A DNA stretch of 64,000 nucleotides from Actinomycetes bacterium (GTDB lineage: Bacteria > Actinomycetota > Thermoleophilia > BMS3ABIN01). The stretch spans positions 1 through 64,000 of the forward strand of contig JAJYOG010000005.1 of the NCBI GenBank assembly GCA_021785935.1. The letters are read 5' to 3'. Below are positions 24,018-32,481 of this stretch, piece by piece. Position 1 is the stretch's first letter. Each line of letters begins with the position of its first letter. The position numbers and the translations under genes were made by a program. Under the pieces are notes generated by a model. That model made no database searches. It was given only the letters and a program-made list of their open reading frames with translations, and was not told the DNA's origin.

Positions 24018-25194
24018 GACCTGACAGCCTCCTCCTTCTCGGCTTGAGCACGCCCTGGTGGAACAGGAATATCAGCAGGCTGGCGCTCGCCAGGAGATAC
24101 GCGATCCAGAGGGCAAGCGGTCCTACCTCACGGCTGCCCCCGGTGGTGCCGGCAACCTCGACCAGCACGCGGTAGAAAGCGTAGATATCAGTCGTAAATA
24201 CCGCCACGCTCAAGGCCACGGCGATCCAGCTTTCGAAGATGAAGCGTTTGGCTTTCGGCCAGGGTACCAGCGTCAACATGAAAACTCCGATGACCAGTCC
24301 GAACATGCCCAGCGGCGCGGCGCTGGCCTGTTGAGCTTCCTGGGTCGGCGCGAACGTTGGCGCCGTATGGAAATGACAGCTCTTGCAGTTCTTGGCCTCC
24401 GCCGGTTCTGCGTGACAGGCGAGGCACGTCTGTCTCTCAATCTGGTCGTACTGAACACCGTTGATTTCACCAGGCCCGTGGGCGAGCTTCCAATGGTTAT
24501 TGCGCCAGATCGCGGTATCAATCTTTGGCGCTCCTGGATGCTCACGTCCAGATAAGGTGATCGGACCGAAGATAATTGGCGCTACATCTCCCGAATGGCA
24601 GGTCGAGCAGAATTCGGGCTTGGCGGCAGCCTGCGGTTTGTCACCGGTCAGTTCGGCCCCATGGACCACTCCGGAGTGGCAGTCGGCACACTTGAGCTGC
24701 ACTTTATTCACATGAAAATCATGCGGAAAATATATGGTCGTCTTGTCGGGACTGTACTGGTCGGTAACAGCAATCTTCGGATAGGAGGGATCGTTAGGGT
24801 CGGTAACGCTGATGCCATCCTCATAGCCAGGTTTTCGTTCCGAGGCTTTGCCATGGCACTGCAGACAGGATGAGTTGGTGAGCAGATCGGCGGATGGCGG
24901 CGGGCGGTCGTAATTCTGAGTGCCGTACTCAGTGAGTTTCATCAGGGAATAAATCTTGCCACGGGCGTATCCAAGAACGCCAGGCTCAAAGTGGCAATCG
25001 ATGCAGGTCACGTTCCTGTTACCCAGCTTGCTGCCCATGAAAGAGGTTTTCCAGGCAGCTACATACGGCTGGATTATGTGACAGCTATCGCAAAACTCAG
25101 GATTGTTGGTATAGCGAACCCCCCAAATAGTCGCACCTACCACGACAATAAACAGTACTACAAGCGCCCCGGCCAAGATGGATCTGCCTCGCAT
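24010..25194 (-). CDS. Heptahaem cytochrome c with membrane-spanning C-terminus
   Basis: A 394-residue protein with an N-terminal membrane anchor (about 5-28) and seven CxxCH haem motifs: CDSCH, CIDCH, CLQCH, CADCH, CSTCH, CLACH and CKSCH. The first haem region (NPEFCDSCHIIQPYVAAWKTS) is NapC/NirT-like. After the haem domain come three to four membrane spans (about 292-312, 323-345 and 360-385) and a basic tail. It is first in the bc operon, replacing cytochrome c1/f, and probably takes electrons from the Rieske protein to extracytoplasmic reductases. The combination of NapC-like head and membrane tail is unusual. Confidence 0.85.
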   Translation of the reverse strand: MRGRSILAGALVVLFIVVVGATIWGVRYTNNPEFCDSCHIIQPYVAAWKTSFMGSKLGNRNVTCIDCHFEPGVLGYARGKIYSLMKLTEYGTQNYDRPPPSADLLTNSSCLQCHGKASERKPGYEDGISVTDPNDPSYPKIAVTDQYSPDKTTIYFPHDFHVNKVQLKCADCHSGVVHGAELTGDKPQAAAKPEFCSTCHSGDVAPIIFGPITLSGREHPGAPKIDTAIWRNNHWKLAHGPGEINGVQYDQIERQTCLACHAEPAEAKNCKSCHFHTAPTFAPTQEAQQASAAPLGMFGLVIGVFMLTLVPWPKAKRFIFESWIAVALSVAVFTTDIYAFYRVLVEVAGTTGGSREVGPLALWIAYLLASASLLIFLFHQGVLKPRRRRLSGRD

Positions 25195-25269
25195 ATACCT
25201 CTCCCCAAATCAAGGAATATTACTGAGAACCTATACTACTCGTGCCATTTTGATACGCCGCCCGCCAAA

Positions 25270-25299
25270 ATCGTACACTCTCAATACTATTGCTGTCAA
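25270..25299 (-). promoter_or_regulatory. Probable promoter of the bc operon
   Basis: Minus strand TTGACA (25294-25299) and TACGAT (25270-25275), spacing 18, 76 bases before the cytochrome c start. Confidence 0.5.
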
Positions 25300-25319
25300 T
25301 ATGATTAGTTTAATTATTT

Positions 25320-25348
25320 TTGACAAGTTTATCGCAATAGCTTAAAAT
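25320..25348 (+). promoter_or_regulatory. Consensus-like plus-strand promoter
   Basis: TTGACA (25320-25325) and TAAAAT (25343-25348) with a 17-base spacer, back-to-back with the bc operon promoter. The nearest plausible gene on this strand starts 275 bases downstream. Confidence 0.55.
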
Positions 25349-25557
25349 CAATTCGCCATCCTGTCTTAAAGTGATGTTCTTGGCGTTCTGATGTTTTGGT
25401 ACGTTTTCAGGAAGCCCCGCGCTCGGGTTTTTGTTCATCAGCAACATTTATTGCTTAAATGTTCTGTTTTAAAACCTGAAAGCCTGCTTGCACCCGTTCG
25501 GAGCCATAGATATTATTTCTTCCAGAAGGCAGGTAAGGGGCGGGCATCGAATATTAG
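25349..25557 (+). other. Region downstream of promoter without a clear gene
   Basis: About 210 bases follow the strong plus-strand promoter. A 75-residue frame exists, but its composition (FRKPRARVFVHQQHLLLKC) and lack of a ribosome-binding site do not support coding. A long leader or a small RNA is possible. Confidence 0.3.
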
Positions 25558-25585
25558 TTATTGTATTCGCATGCGGTGGTATACT
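25558..25585 (+). promoter_or_regulatory. Promoter for the 44-residue membrane protein
   Basis: TTATTG (25558-25563) and TATACT (25580-25585), spacing 16, about 40 bases upstream of the GTG at 25624. Confidence 0.45.
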
Positions 25586-25623
25586 AAATTACAAACCACT
25601 ATTTGCCCTGGGAGGTGAAGACA

Positions 25624-25758
25624 GTGCCGGTTGAAGCCATTATTTTTCTATTTTTCATTCTGGTGCTGGCCCCGGTAGTAGCGGTGCTCGCATACTGCGG
25701 TATCAGAGGTACCTGCGGTCAGAGCGATGAAGAGGGCAAGGGTTCGCAAAAACCTTAA
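25624..25758 (+). CDS. 44-residue small membrane protein
   Basis: GTG start at 25624, seven bases after a ggaggtga ribosome-binding site; TAA at 25756-25758. The product has one hydrophobic helix (VEAIIFLFFILVLAPVVAVLAY, about residues 3-24), then CGIRGTCGQ and a charged tail (SDEEGKGSQKP). Two cysteines follow the helix. It has its own promoter and a downstream hairpin, so it is probably a real monocistronic gene. No family recognised. Confidence 0.6.
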   Translation: MPVEAIIFLFFILVLAPVVAVLAYCGIRGTCGQSDEEGKGSQKP

Positions 25759-25851
25759 GGCCCGATCGTCTCGCGGTTGGTGTAGATTTGGGGGATAAAT
25801 AATAACGTCCCGTGCCAGAAAATTTAAGGTTTATTCAGCAATTTATATTTT

Positions 25852-25882
25852 AAAAAGGCTGCGATGAGAGCGCAGCCTTTTT
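25852..25882. terminator. Bidirectional terminator hairpin
   Basis: Perfect 12-bp stem aaaaaggctgcg/cgcagccttttt with a 7-base loop, bounded by A5 and T5. It would end transcription of the 44-residue gene. The ATG used for the next gene's longest frame lies in the loop. Confidence 0.8.
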
Positions 25883-26469
25883 CTTTGCGTCGATTGTTTT
25901 TGCGTCAATTTTTTTCGGCGGCTTTTTCGCTGGATGTCTTCACGGCGGTTTTGCTGATGATGCTAGTGATATGGACCGCGGGATGCGCAACCGATGAATC
26001 CCCCACTTCTGCTTCCTCGACTTCTGCTTCCCCCGCCTCTGCTTCTTCAACAGGAAATGCCCTGAAGGGAAATATTGCTTCCGGGGGCTCGACGGCTTAC
26101 CAGTCAAGGGTTGTCTTTCATCCTTCAGACGGAAGCGAAGCGGCCTTGCTAATAGAAATCGCGCGCACGACCCAGGAGAGGGCTACCGGGCTGATGGACC
26201 GGTCCACACTTGCGCCCGATGCCGGCATGATCTTTGTGTGGGATAAACCGGTAAGGGATTCATTCTGGATGAAGAACACCTACATCCCGTTATCAATTGC
26301 TTTTATCTCGCCGGACGGCACCATCGTGGACATCCAGGACATGCAGGCGTTATCGGTGGAGACTCATTCACCGCCCGTTAACTATATTTACGCAGTTGAA
26401 GCCAATCAGGGATGGTTCACGGCCCATGGGGTTAAGGCGGGAGACAACGCTGAATTTTTCGAGCGGTAA
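25864..26469 (+). CDS. DUF192-family lipoprotein
   Basis: Up to 201 residues. A lipobox (VIWTAGC) is followed by a Ser/Ala/Thr-rich linker and a DUF192 domain of about 110 residues: IARTTQERATGLMDRSTLAPDAGMIFVWDKPVRDSFWMKNTYIPLSIAFISPDGTIVDI, ending AVEANQGWFTAHGVKAGD. The family is widespread and of unknown biochemical role, often exported. The start is uncertain: the first ATG (25864) is inside a terminator hairpin, and TTG or ATG codons nearer the hydrophobic segment lack obvious ribosome-binding sites. Confidence 0.82.
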   Translation: MRAQPFSLRRLFLRQFFSAAFSLDVFTAVLLMMLVIWTAGCATDESPTSASSTSASPASASSTGNALKGNIASGGSTAYQSRVVFHPSDGSEAALLIEIARTTQERATGLMDRSTLAPDAGMIFVWDKPVRDSFWMKNTYIPLSIAFISPDGTIVDIQDMQALSVETHSPPVNYIYAVEANQGWFTAHGVKAGDNAEFFER

Positions 26470-26554
26470 CTAGCCAGAATCGCTAGCGTTAGTTCGTCCG
26501 TCGTAAGATAGATCCGGCAGGGAATTACAGCGACGACTGAACTGCAAACCAGCG

Positions 26555-27343
26555 TCAGCTGAGCGGCGCCGGTTCCACCTGATCCTTAAGACGGCCCTTA
26601 AGCCGCAGGATCGCCTTCGTGTGGAGCTGTGAAACCCGCGACTCGGTGACACCGAGAACATCACCGATCTCACGCAGCGTCAATCCCTCATAATAGTAGA
26701 GGGCGATGACGATCTTTTCCCGCTCGGGCAGATTCGAAATCGCATGCGCCAGGCGTTCCTTCACTTCATTGATGTCAACGACTTCTGCGGGATTCTTGCT
26801 CTGGCGATCCTCGATGGTATCGATTAGCGCTACCGATTCGGTGCCGGTGCTCGAAATTGTCCAGAGTTCTTCCAGGGCGACAATCGAGCTGGAGCTAATG
26901 CGGGTGAGGGCGTCCTGGAATTCTTCATCGGTCATGCCCATGTCCTTGGCCATTTCCTGATCAGTGGGAGCGCGGTGCAGCTTGTTCTCCAGCGCGGCGC
27001 TGCATTTTTCTATCTGCCGGGCGATGCTGCGCACCGATCGCGGAACCCAGTCCAGCGAGCGGAGTTCATCGAGAATGGATCCCTTAATGCGGGTGATGGC
27101 GTAGGTTTCGAATTTGATATTGCGCTCCGGCTCAAAACGCTCGAGGGCTCCGATGAGCCCGAGCAGGCCATAGCTGATAAGGTCGGATTCATCCACATGT
27201 GAAGGAAAATTGGTGCCCATGCGGCCGGCTACATATTTTACGAGCGGCGCGTAGTTAAGGATGAGCCGGTCCCGTGCCTTGGCATCGCCTTCCTGTTTAT
27301 AGAGGCGCCATAGTTCGATTATTTCCTTATCTTCTTCCGGCAT
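26555..27343 (-). CDS. whiG: FliA/WhiG-family RNA polymerase sigma factor
   Basis: A 262-residue sigma-70 family factor with regions 2, 3 and 4. Region 2 contains DLISYGLLGLIGALERFEPERNIKFETYAITRIKGSILDELRSLDWVPRSVR, a strong FliA/WhiG signature. Region 3 follows (APTDQEMAKDMGMTDEEF), and region 4 ends with LTLREIGDVLGVTESRVSQLHTKAILRLK. In Actinobacteria whiG lies close to the xerC/dprA/rpsB neighbourhood, as here. It could direct motility or developmental genes, but no flagellar genes are in the window. Confidence 0.92.
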   Translation of the reverse strand: MPEEDKEIIELWRLYKQEGDAKARDRLILNYAPLVKYVAGRMGTNFPSHVDESDLISYGLLGLIGALERFEPERNIKFETYAITRIKGSILDELRSLDWVPRSVRSIARQIEKCSAALENKLHRAPTDQEMAKDMGMTDEEFQDALTRISSSSIVALEELWTISSTGTESVALIDTIEDRQSKNPAEVVDINEVKERLAHAISNLPEREKIVIALYYYEGLTLREIGDVLGVTESRVSQLHTKAILRLKGRLKDQVEPAPLS

Positions 27344-27410
27344 GTCTCTCCTGGTCGGAAATTGTCATTCGATTCATTAGCTTTGCACGACAGCACCATG
27401 GTTTTCAACC

Positions 27411-27433
27411 CGGGGCGGCTTTCTTCTGCCCCG
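27411..27433 (-). terminator. Hairpin after xerC
   Basis: Arms cggggc (27411-27416) and gccccg (27428-27433), 11 bases past the xerC stop; the T-tract is poor, so termination strength is uncertain. Confidence 0.4.
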
Positions 27434-27443
27434 TTCCAAGCCG

Positions 27444-28391
27444 CTAGCTGCGTGCACGGGGGTGTGAGCGCTCGTAAACCCGCCGCAGATGCGCTCCACT
27501 AACGTGTGTGTACCGCTGTGTCGTCGAAATCGATGCATGCCCCAATAGCTCTTGAACTGCCCGGAGATCCGCTCCGCCTTCCAACAGGTGCGTGGCGAAG
27601 CAGTGCCTGAAAACGTGCGATGACGTTTTCGTCTCCACCGCAGCCTTGCGTACGTATTTTATAGTGCGCCGGCGAATATCCGAAGTCCCGAGCTGATTGC
27701 CCCTCGACGAGAGGAAAAGCGCTTCGGGTTCGGCGCCGCCTTCTTCAACTGATTCGGGCAGCAGCTCCGGCCGGCCTTTTTTGATATATTCCCTGACAGC
27801 GGCCAAAGCAATCTCCCCCACCGGCAATATACGTGTTTTATTTCCTTTGCCGGTGACGCGGATCTCTTCTTGCTCGAAATCAACCTCCGCGACCATGAGA
27901 TTGACTACTTCTTCGCTCCTGAGACCACAGCCGTAAAGCAATTCGAAAATGGCCAGATCGCGCAATCCCAGAGGTTTGGCTGTATCGATCGCCCGCAGAA
28001 AAGCCTCGATCTCGTACGGTCTGAGCACCGCCGGCAACTTTTTGGGCAGCTTCGGCGATGATAGAGCTTCGGCCGGGCTGGCGTCTACTAGACCTTCAGA
28101 GCGGCAGAAACGGAAAAGTCCGCGGACAGCCGAAAGCTTCCTGCTGATGCTCGACTTCTCATACCTGGAAGTGGCCAGATGAGCGGCATAACGTCTCAGA
28201 AAACGGTAATCTACCGCTTTTGGAAACTCCCTTTGGTCGCGAGCAACGTAGCGCAGAAAATGGCGGCAATCGCGGCGATAAGCCACGACTGTCTTTTGCG
28301 AACAGCCAGACTGGTTCAAAGAGACAAGGTATCGCTCCAGGATGTCCAGGTCCTGCTGCCGCGCTTCTCCTTTTTTATATGCGGCTTCCAA
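27444..28391 (-). CDS. xerC: Tyrosine recombinase XerC/XerD
   Basis: A 315-residue site-specific recombinase resolving chromosome dimers. The N-terminal SAM-like DNA-binding domain spans about residues 15-105. The catalytic domain has R158 (YGCGLRSEEV), K182 (TGKGNKTR), H259-x-x-R262 (HVFRH), H285 (LLGHAS) and the nucleophile Y294 (TQRYTHV). All active-site residues are present and the length is standard. It lies between whiG and dprA on the same strand, the normal chromosomal place, so it is more likely the housekeeping Xer enzyme than a phage integrase. Confidence 0.92.
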   Translation of the reverse strand: MEAAYKKGEARQQDLDILERYLVSLNQSGCSQKTVVAYRRDCRHFLRYVARDQREFPKAVDYRFLRRYAAHLATSRYEKSSISRKLSAVRGLFRFCRSEGLVDASPAEALSSPKLPKKLPAVLRPYEIEAFLRAIDTAKPLGLRDLAIFELLYGCGLRSEEVVNLMVAEVDFEQEEIRVTGKGNKTRILPVGEIALAAVREYIKKGRPELLPESVEEGGAEPEALFLSSRGNQLGTSDIRRRTIKYVRKAAVETKTSSHVFRHCFATHLLEGGADLRAVQELLGHASISTTQRYTHVSGAHLRRVYERSHPRARS

Positions 28392-28485
28392 TTATGCGGC
28401 TTCCAATTAATATCAATTTGCTGCCAATTGTCATATTTTCGACGCCGAGGCGTCCAGTTCCTTGAAAGTACTTACTTCATGACCC

Positions 28486-29685
28486 CTAGCGGCTATAGCC
28501 GCGGCCGGGGACCATGTGCGCGAGGCCGTTTAGTTCCAGGGATATGAGGGCGGCGGCGGCGCTGGCGCCGTCAATGCCGGCGAGTGTGGCCAGGCGGTCC
28601 TGGTGCTGAGGGCGTTCTTCGAGGACGAGAATAATTTTGGCTTCAACTGGGGTGAGCCGGGATGGCGCGGCGTTGGTTAATGTGGATGGATTGGCGCCAG
28701 TCAGATCAAGTGTCAGATAGTCTGGAAACGCGCGCGGAGATTTGGTGGTGATATCTATCCCGAGACTTTCGAAAACATCATCAGCGCTCGTTACCGCGGC
28801 GGCTCCGCTTCTTATTAGTTGATGCGGCCCGGCGGATAGATCCGAGAAGATGCTTCCCGGTACAGCGAAGACTTCACGGCCCTCCTCAAGGCTGAAGTCG
28901 GCGGTAATCAAAGCACCGCTCTTTTCTTTTGCCTCGACGACGACGACGGCATCAGCTAGGCCAGCCATAACGCGGTTGCGTGCGGGAAAACGCCAGGCCT
29001 GCGGTTTGGTTCCCGGTGGATATTCGGAAATGATAAGGCCATGCTCAAGCAAAGAGCCATAAAGATTGCGATTGCCGCGCGGATAGATGACATCGGGTCC
29101 GCAGCCGAGCACGGCGATACTGCCACCCCTCTCCTCAACCGAGCCGCGGTGAGCGGCGGCATCGATCCCGAGCGCCATGCCGCTGATGATGCAGGATCCG
29201 TTAGAGGCGAGTCCGCGAGCTATCCTGGCCGCCGCGTCGATGCCGTAATCCGAAGCGGCGCGGGCGCCGACGATGGCTACTCGCGTTCTTTGTATAAATT
29301 CAGTTAGTTTATCAACACCTCCGCGTATAAAGAGCGCCGGGGGCGGATCGTGTATCTGCGCAAGAGGCTGTGGGTAGTCTTCATCCCCGAGGGCAATCAT
29401 GTGTAGATCGCTGCGCGTTAACTCCGCAAAAGCGGATGCGATTGAAAAACTTTTCCTGAACGCATTTAGGCGAGCCAGTCCCGGTTTTGGCAGTTTCAGG
29501 CGGTCGGCGATGGCACGATCGGTGCCGCTCCAGATCTCTAGCGGCTTCAACTTTCCTGTGGGCACTCGCAGAGGCCAGCCGTACTCGGCCAGGAAACACG
29601 AAAGCGCCAACGCCGCTTCGCGGTTCGCGGACTTGCGGCGCTCCCGCCTGCGCTCATGAATGTTATTGTCGCGGTTAGCTACCAT
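28486..29685 (-). CDS. dprA: DNA-processing protein DprA
   Basis: A 399-residue RecA loader for incoming single-stranded DNA in natural transformation. The Rossmann-like domain shows VAIVGARAASDYGIDAAARIARGLA, GSCIISGMALGIDAAAHRGS, GGSIAVLGCGPDVIYPRGN and SEYPPGTKP, all DprA signatures. A C-terminal winged-helix-like region follows (TPVEAKIILVLEERPQHQDRLATLAG). I set the start at 29685 (MVANRDN), overlapping the yifB stop by 11 bases. A longer frame to 29751 lies inside yifB and has no family character. Confidence 0.92.
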   Translation of the reverse strand: MVANRDNNIHERRRERRKSANREAALALSCFLAEYGWPLRVPTGKLKPLEIWSGTDRAIADRLKLPKPGLARLNAFRKSFSIASAFAELTRSDLHMIALGDEDYPQPLAQIHDPPPALFIRGGVDKLTEFIQRTRVAIVGARAASDYGIDAAARIARGLASNGSCIISGMALGIDAAAHRGSVEERGGSIAVLGCGPDVIYPRGNRNLYGSLLEHGLIISEYPPGTKPQAWRFPARNRVMAGLADAVVVVEAKEKSGALITADFSLEEGREVFAVPGSIFSDLSAGPHQLIRSGAAAVTSADDVFESLGIDITTKSPRAFPDYLTLDLTGANPSTLTNAAPSRLTPVEAKIILVLEERPQHQDRLATLAGIDGASAAAALISLELNGLAHMVPGRGYSR

Positions 29686-31231
29686 CCCAACCCTTCCGGT
29701 CGATGGCGCGGTAACTGATGGCTTCTGCCAGATGCGATGGACCGATGTCATCGGCGTCGTCTAGATCCGCGATTGTGCGTGCCACCTTGAGGATGCGGTG
29801 ATGGGCACGGGCGCTTAAGGCTAACCGGTCTATGGCTCCCTCCAGCAGGCGCGTGGCCGGCGGGTCTAACCGGCAAAATTTTTCGGCCAGTCGCGTGTTC
29901 ATCTGGGCGTTGCAAAAAACTCCATCCTCCGCCTGCTTAGGAGCTTGCAGCCTGGATGACTGGCGCTCGCGGGCGGCACTTACTCGGGCGGCGACTTTTG
30001 AGGACGGCTCCCTGGGCGAATCTTCGAGCATCTCTTGCCTGCCGAGACCGGGTACCTCCACGGCCACATCGATGCGGTCCAGAAGCGGCCCACTAACTCG
30101 TCCGCGGTACGAAGCGATCCTGTGGGGAAGGCAGATGCACTGCTGCCGGGGATCGCCCAGGTGTCCGCAGGGGCAGGGATTCATGGCGGCGACGAGCATG
30201 AAACTGGCCGGATAGGTTACCCGTGCGAGCGCCCGGGAGATAGAGACGCTGCCATCCTCCATGGGCTGGCGCAGCGTTTCGAGCGCAAGGCGCGAAAATT
30301 CCGGCAGCTCGTCGAGGAATAAAACCCCCAGGTGCGATAAGCTGACCTCGCCTGGCCGGGGCGATCCTCCACCGCCGGCAAGCCCCACATGAGAAATTGT
30401 GTGATGCGGCGAGCGGAACGGTCTTCTGGAAATGAGTGAGCCTCCAGCGGAAAGAAGACCGGCGACGCTGTAAATTCTCGTCACCTCGACCGCTTCGCGG
30501 ATGCCGAGCGGCGGCAGGATCGAGGGCAGGCGCCTGGCCAGCATGGTTTTGCCCGAGCCCGGAGGCCCGATCATGAGCAGATTGTGGCCGCCAGCGGCGC
30601 AGACTTCAAGCGCCCGGCGGGCGTGCTGCTGGCCCTTGACGTCAGCGAGGTCAAGACTACCGCCGTTGTTATTACTTTCAATGAGAGCTACGACATCCAC
30701 ACGAATGGGAGCGATCGTAATCTCATCCTGCAGAAACTTGACCGCCTGCTTGAGATTGTCGACCGCGATGATTTCGATGCCCTCAACCAGCGCGGCCTCC
30801 TTGGCGTTGGCGGCCGGCAGCAGCACTCCCCTGTGCCCAGTCTTGCGGGCGCCTTCGGCGATTGAAAGCGCCCCGTTGATACGCCTGATACCGCCGTCGA
30901 GCGACAACTCCCCCGCGGCGCTGTATCCGGCGAGGCGCTTCTGCTTGAGTTGACCGGAAGCAGCCAGAAGCGAGAGTGCAATCGGGAGGTCGAAAGCGGG
31001 TCCCTCCTTGCGCACATCAGCCGGCGCCAGATTTACCGTAATTCGCCTAAGGGGAAATTCATAGCCGGAATTGGACATGCCAGCGCGGACGCGTTCTTTG
31101 GATTCGCGGACGGCGGCGTCGGGAAGGCCCACCATGTTAAAAGCGGGAAGACCCCATCCCAGATCGGTTTCGACCTCGACCGGGCAGGCATCCATGCCTA
31201 TTACCGCATGGCTGTGTAATCTCGCAAGCAT
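29675..31231 (-). CDS. comM: YifB/ComM-family Mg-chelatase-like AAA ATPase
   Basis: A 518-residue protein with an N-terminal Lon-like domain (VIGMDACPVEVETDLGWGLPAFNMVGLPDAAVRESKERVRAG), an AAA+ core with Walker A GPPGSGKTML and Walker B VLFLDELPEF, and a zinc-binding CPCGHLGDPRQQC segment. The C-terminal helical domain is as in magnesium chelatase ChlI. ComM is a DNA helicase promoting branch migration in transformation, which fits the dprA neighbour. The start at 31231 has aaaggag 8 bases upstream; alternative upstream starts are too close to that site. Confidence 0.92.
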   Translation of the reverse strand: MLARLHSHAVIGMDACPVEVETDLGWGLPAFNMVGLPDAAVRESKERVRAGMSNSGYEFPLRRITVNLAPADVRKEGPAFDLPIALSLLAASGQLKQKRLAGYSAAGELSLDGGIRRINGALSIAEGARKTGHRGVLLPAANAKEAALVEGIEIIAVDNLKQAVKFLQDEITIAPIRVDVVALIESNNNGGSLDLADVKGQQHARRALEVCAAGGHNLLMIGPPGSGKTMLARRLPSILPPLGIREAVEVTRIYSVAGLLSAGGSLISRRPFRSPHHTISHVGLAGGGGSPRPGEVSLSHLGVLFLDELPEFSRLALETLRQPMEDGSVSISRALARVTYPASFMLVAAMNPCPCGHLGDPRQQCICLPHRIASYRGRVSGPLLDRIDVAVEVPGLGRQEMLEDSPREPSSKVAARVSAARERQSSRLQAPKQAEDGVFCNAQMNTRLAEKFCRLDPPATRLLEGAIDRLALSARAHHRILKVARTIADLDDADDIGPSHLAEAISYRAIDRKGWDGS

Positions 31232-31329
31232 CGGCATCACTCCTTTGAGGAGGATGCTCCCGCGGCGGGGATCAGCGTGGGGTTGTCAGATTACCAGATG
31301 GTGAGTTGTTTGGCAAAGAGGCGTCTGAT

Positions 31330-31731
31330 TCAGCAGAAAGCGTTTTCAATATGCGTAATTTCTTCCCTACCCTCCATGATCGAGATGACATCGAAACGGA
31401 AATCGCACTCGCGCAGCCCGCGGTCTCCCTGATGCGCGGCGATCCACATCATAGCCATACGCCTGATCTGATTCTGTTTTCGGAGGCCGACGGCCTCGAA
31501 GGGCTCGCCATATTTGCGGTTTCTGCGGGTTTTAACCTCGATGAAGGCGATGATGTTGCCGCGCCTGGCAATAATGTCTATCTCGCCGTAGCGGCTGCGG
31601 AAGTTGACCTGCAGGATGAAGTAACCATGACTTTCGAGGTGTTGGCGGGCGGCATCCTCGCCGGACTGTCCGAGAGCGCGGCGATGATCGCCCGGGGAGC
31701 GCCCAGCTCCGACTTCACCGGCCCGGCTCAA
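31330..31731 (-). CDS. yraN: UPF0102 endonuclease-like protein YraN
   Basis: A 133-residue protein of the restriction-endonuclease fold. Motifs: LGQSGEDAARQHLESHGYFILQVNFRSRYGEIDIIARRGNIIAFIEVKTRRN, with the E...D...ExK catalytic pattern. The N-terminal ~18 residues (MSRAGEVGAGRSPGDHRR) precede the domain, so the true start may be internal. It begins two bases after the rnhB stop, the usual rnhB-yraN-yifB-dprA order. Proposed nuclease role is by family only. Confidence 0.88.
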   Translation of the reverse strand: MSRAGEVGAGRSPGDHRRALGQSGEDAARQHLESHGYFILQVNFRSRYGEIDIIARRGNIIAFIEVKTRRNRKYGEPFEAVGLRKQNQIRRMAMMWIAAHQGDRGLRECDFRFDVISIMEGREEITHIENAFC

Positions 31732-31733
31732 AC

Positions 31734-32474
31734 CTACCCGTGGTCGCTGCGGAGAATGGTCTTACCTTGAGCAGTAGTATCACGTGGAGTCTGTGCCTCA
31801 CCGTCTTCGAATAATGTCTCCGAAATTCGCGGCAGCGTCACATTGAACGAACGGCGATGCTGCGGCGAGTAACCATGCGCGGCGATAGCTTCGCGGTGGT
31901 CAAGCGATCCATAACCCATGTGGCGCGAGAAGCCATACTCCGGATATTGCTCGTGCAGTTTCAGCATCAGGCGGTCCCTGATTACCTTGGCGACGATTGA
32001 AGCCGCGGCGATGCAGGCGCTTTTGGTATCGCCCTTGGTGATCGCCTGATGCTCGACCTGGCAATCCGGCAGCTGTTGCCTGCCGTCAACGAGCGCTGTT
32101 TTCGGGCAGGGTTCCAGCGACTCGAGGCTTCTGGCAAGCACACGCAGGTTGGTCTTGTGCAGGCCGCATTCATCGATGGTGCGGCTGGAATAGCTGATGA
32201 CGGAAAAGCGGGATATGTTTCGCAGGATCAGGGGATAGAGGCGCTTGCGCGCAACCGCGGTCAGTTTCTTGGAATCGCCCAGGCCTTTGAGTGTGGCCGC
32301 AAGCGTTTCAATATCAAGACGGGAGTAATCGAGGGTCACGGCGGCGGCCACGATGGGACCGGCAAGGCAACCGCGTCCGACTTCATCGGCGCCCGCCATC
32401 TCCCCCGCTCCGCCGCACATCTCCAGGTCATACTCAAACAGAATCGCGGCTGGGGAAGTTTCGGTGGCGGCCAT
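31734..32474 (-). CDS. rnhB: Ribonuclease HII
   Basis: A 246-residue RNase that removes RNA from RNA-DNA hybrids and misincorporated ribonucleotides. The DEVGRG motif (GADEVGRGCLAGPIVAAAV) provides the first catalytic acids; GLGDSKKLTAVARKRLYPLI is the substrate-binding region and LVDGRQQLP supplies a further conserved acid. The first ~27 residues are an extension before the RNase domain. The C-terminal ~25 residues are variable. Between lepB and yraN. Confidence 0.92.
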   Translation of the reverse strand: MAATETSPAAILFEYDLEMCGGAGEMAGADEVGRGCLAGPIVAAAVTLDYSRLDIETLAATLKGLGDSKKLTAVARKRLYPLILRNISRFSVISYSSRTIDECGLHKTNLRVLARSLESLEPCPKTALVDGRQQLPDCQVEHQAITKGDTKSACIAAASIVAKVIRDRLMLKLHEQYPEYGFSRHMGYGSLDHREAIAAHGYSPQHRRSFNVTLPRISETLFEDGEAQTPRDTTAQGKTILRSDHG

Positions 32475-32481
32475 ATCTATC

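Noticed and set aside
25391-25618. 75-codon plus-strand frame downstream of the promoter at 25320
   Set aside because: No ribosome-binding site and atypical composition; left as a non-coding region.
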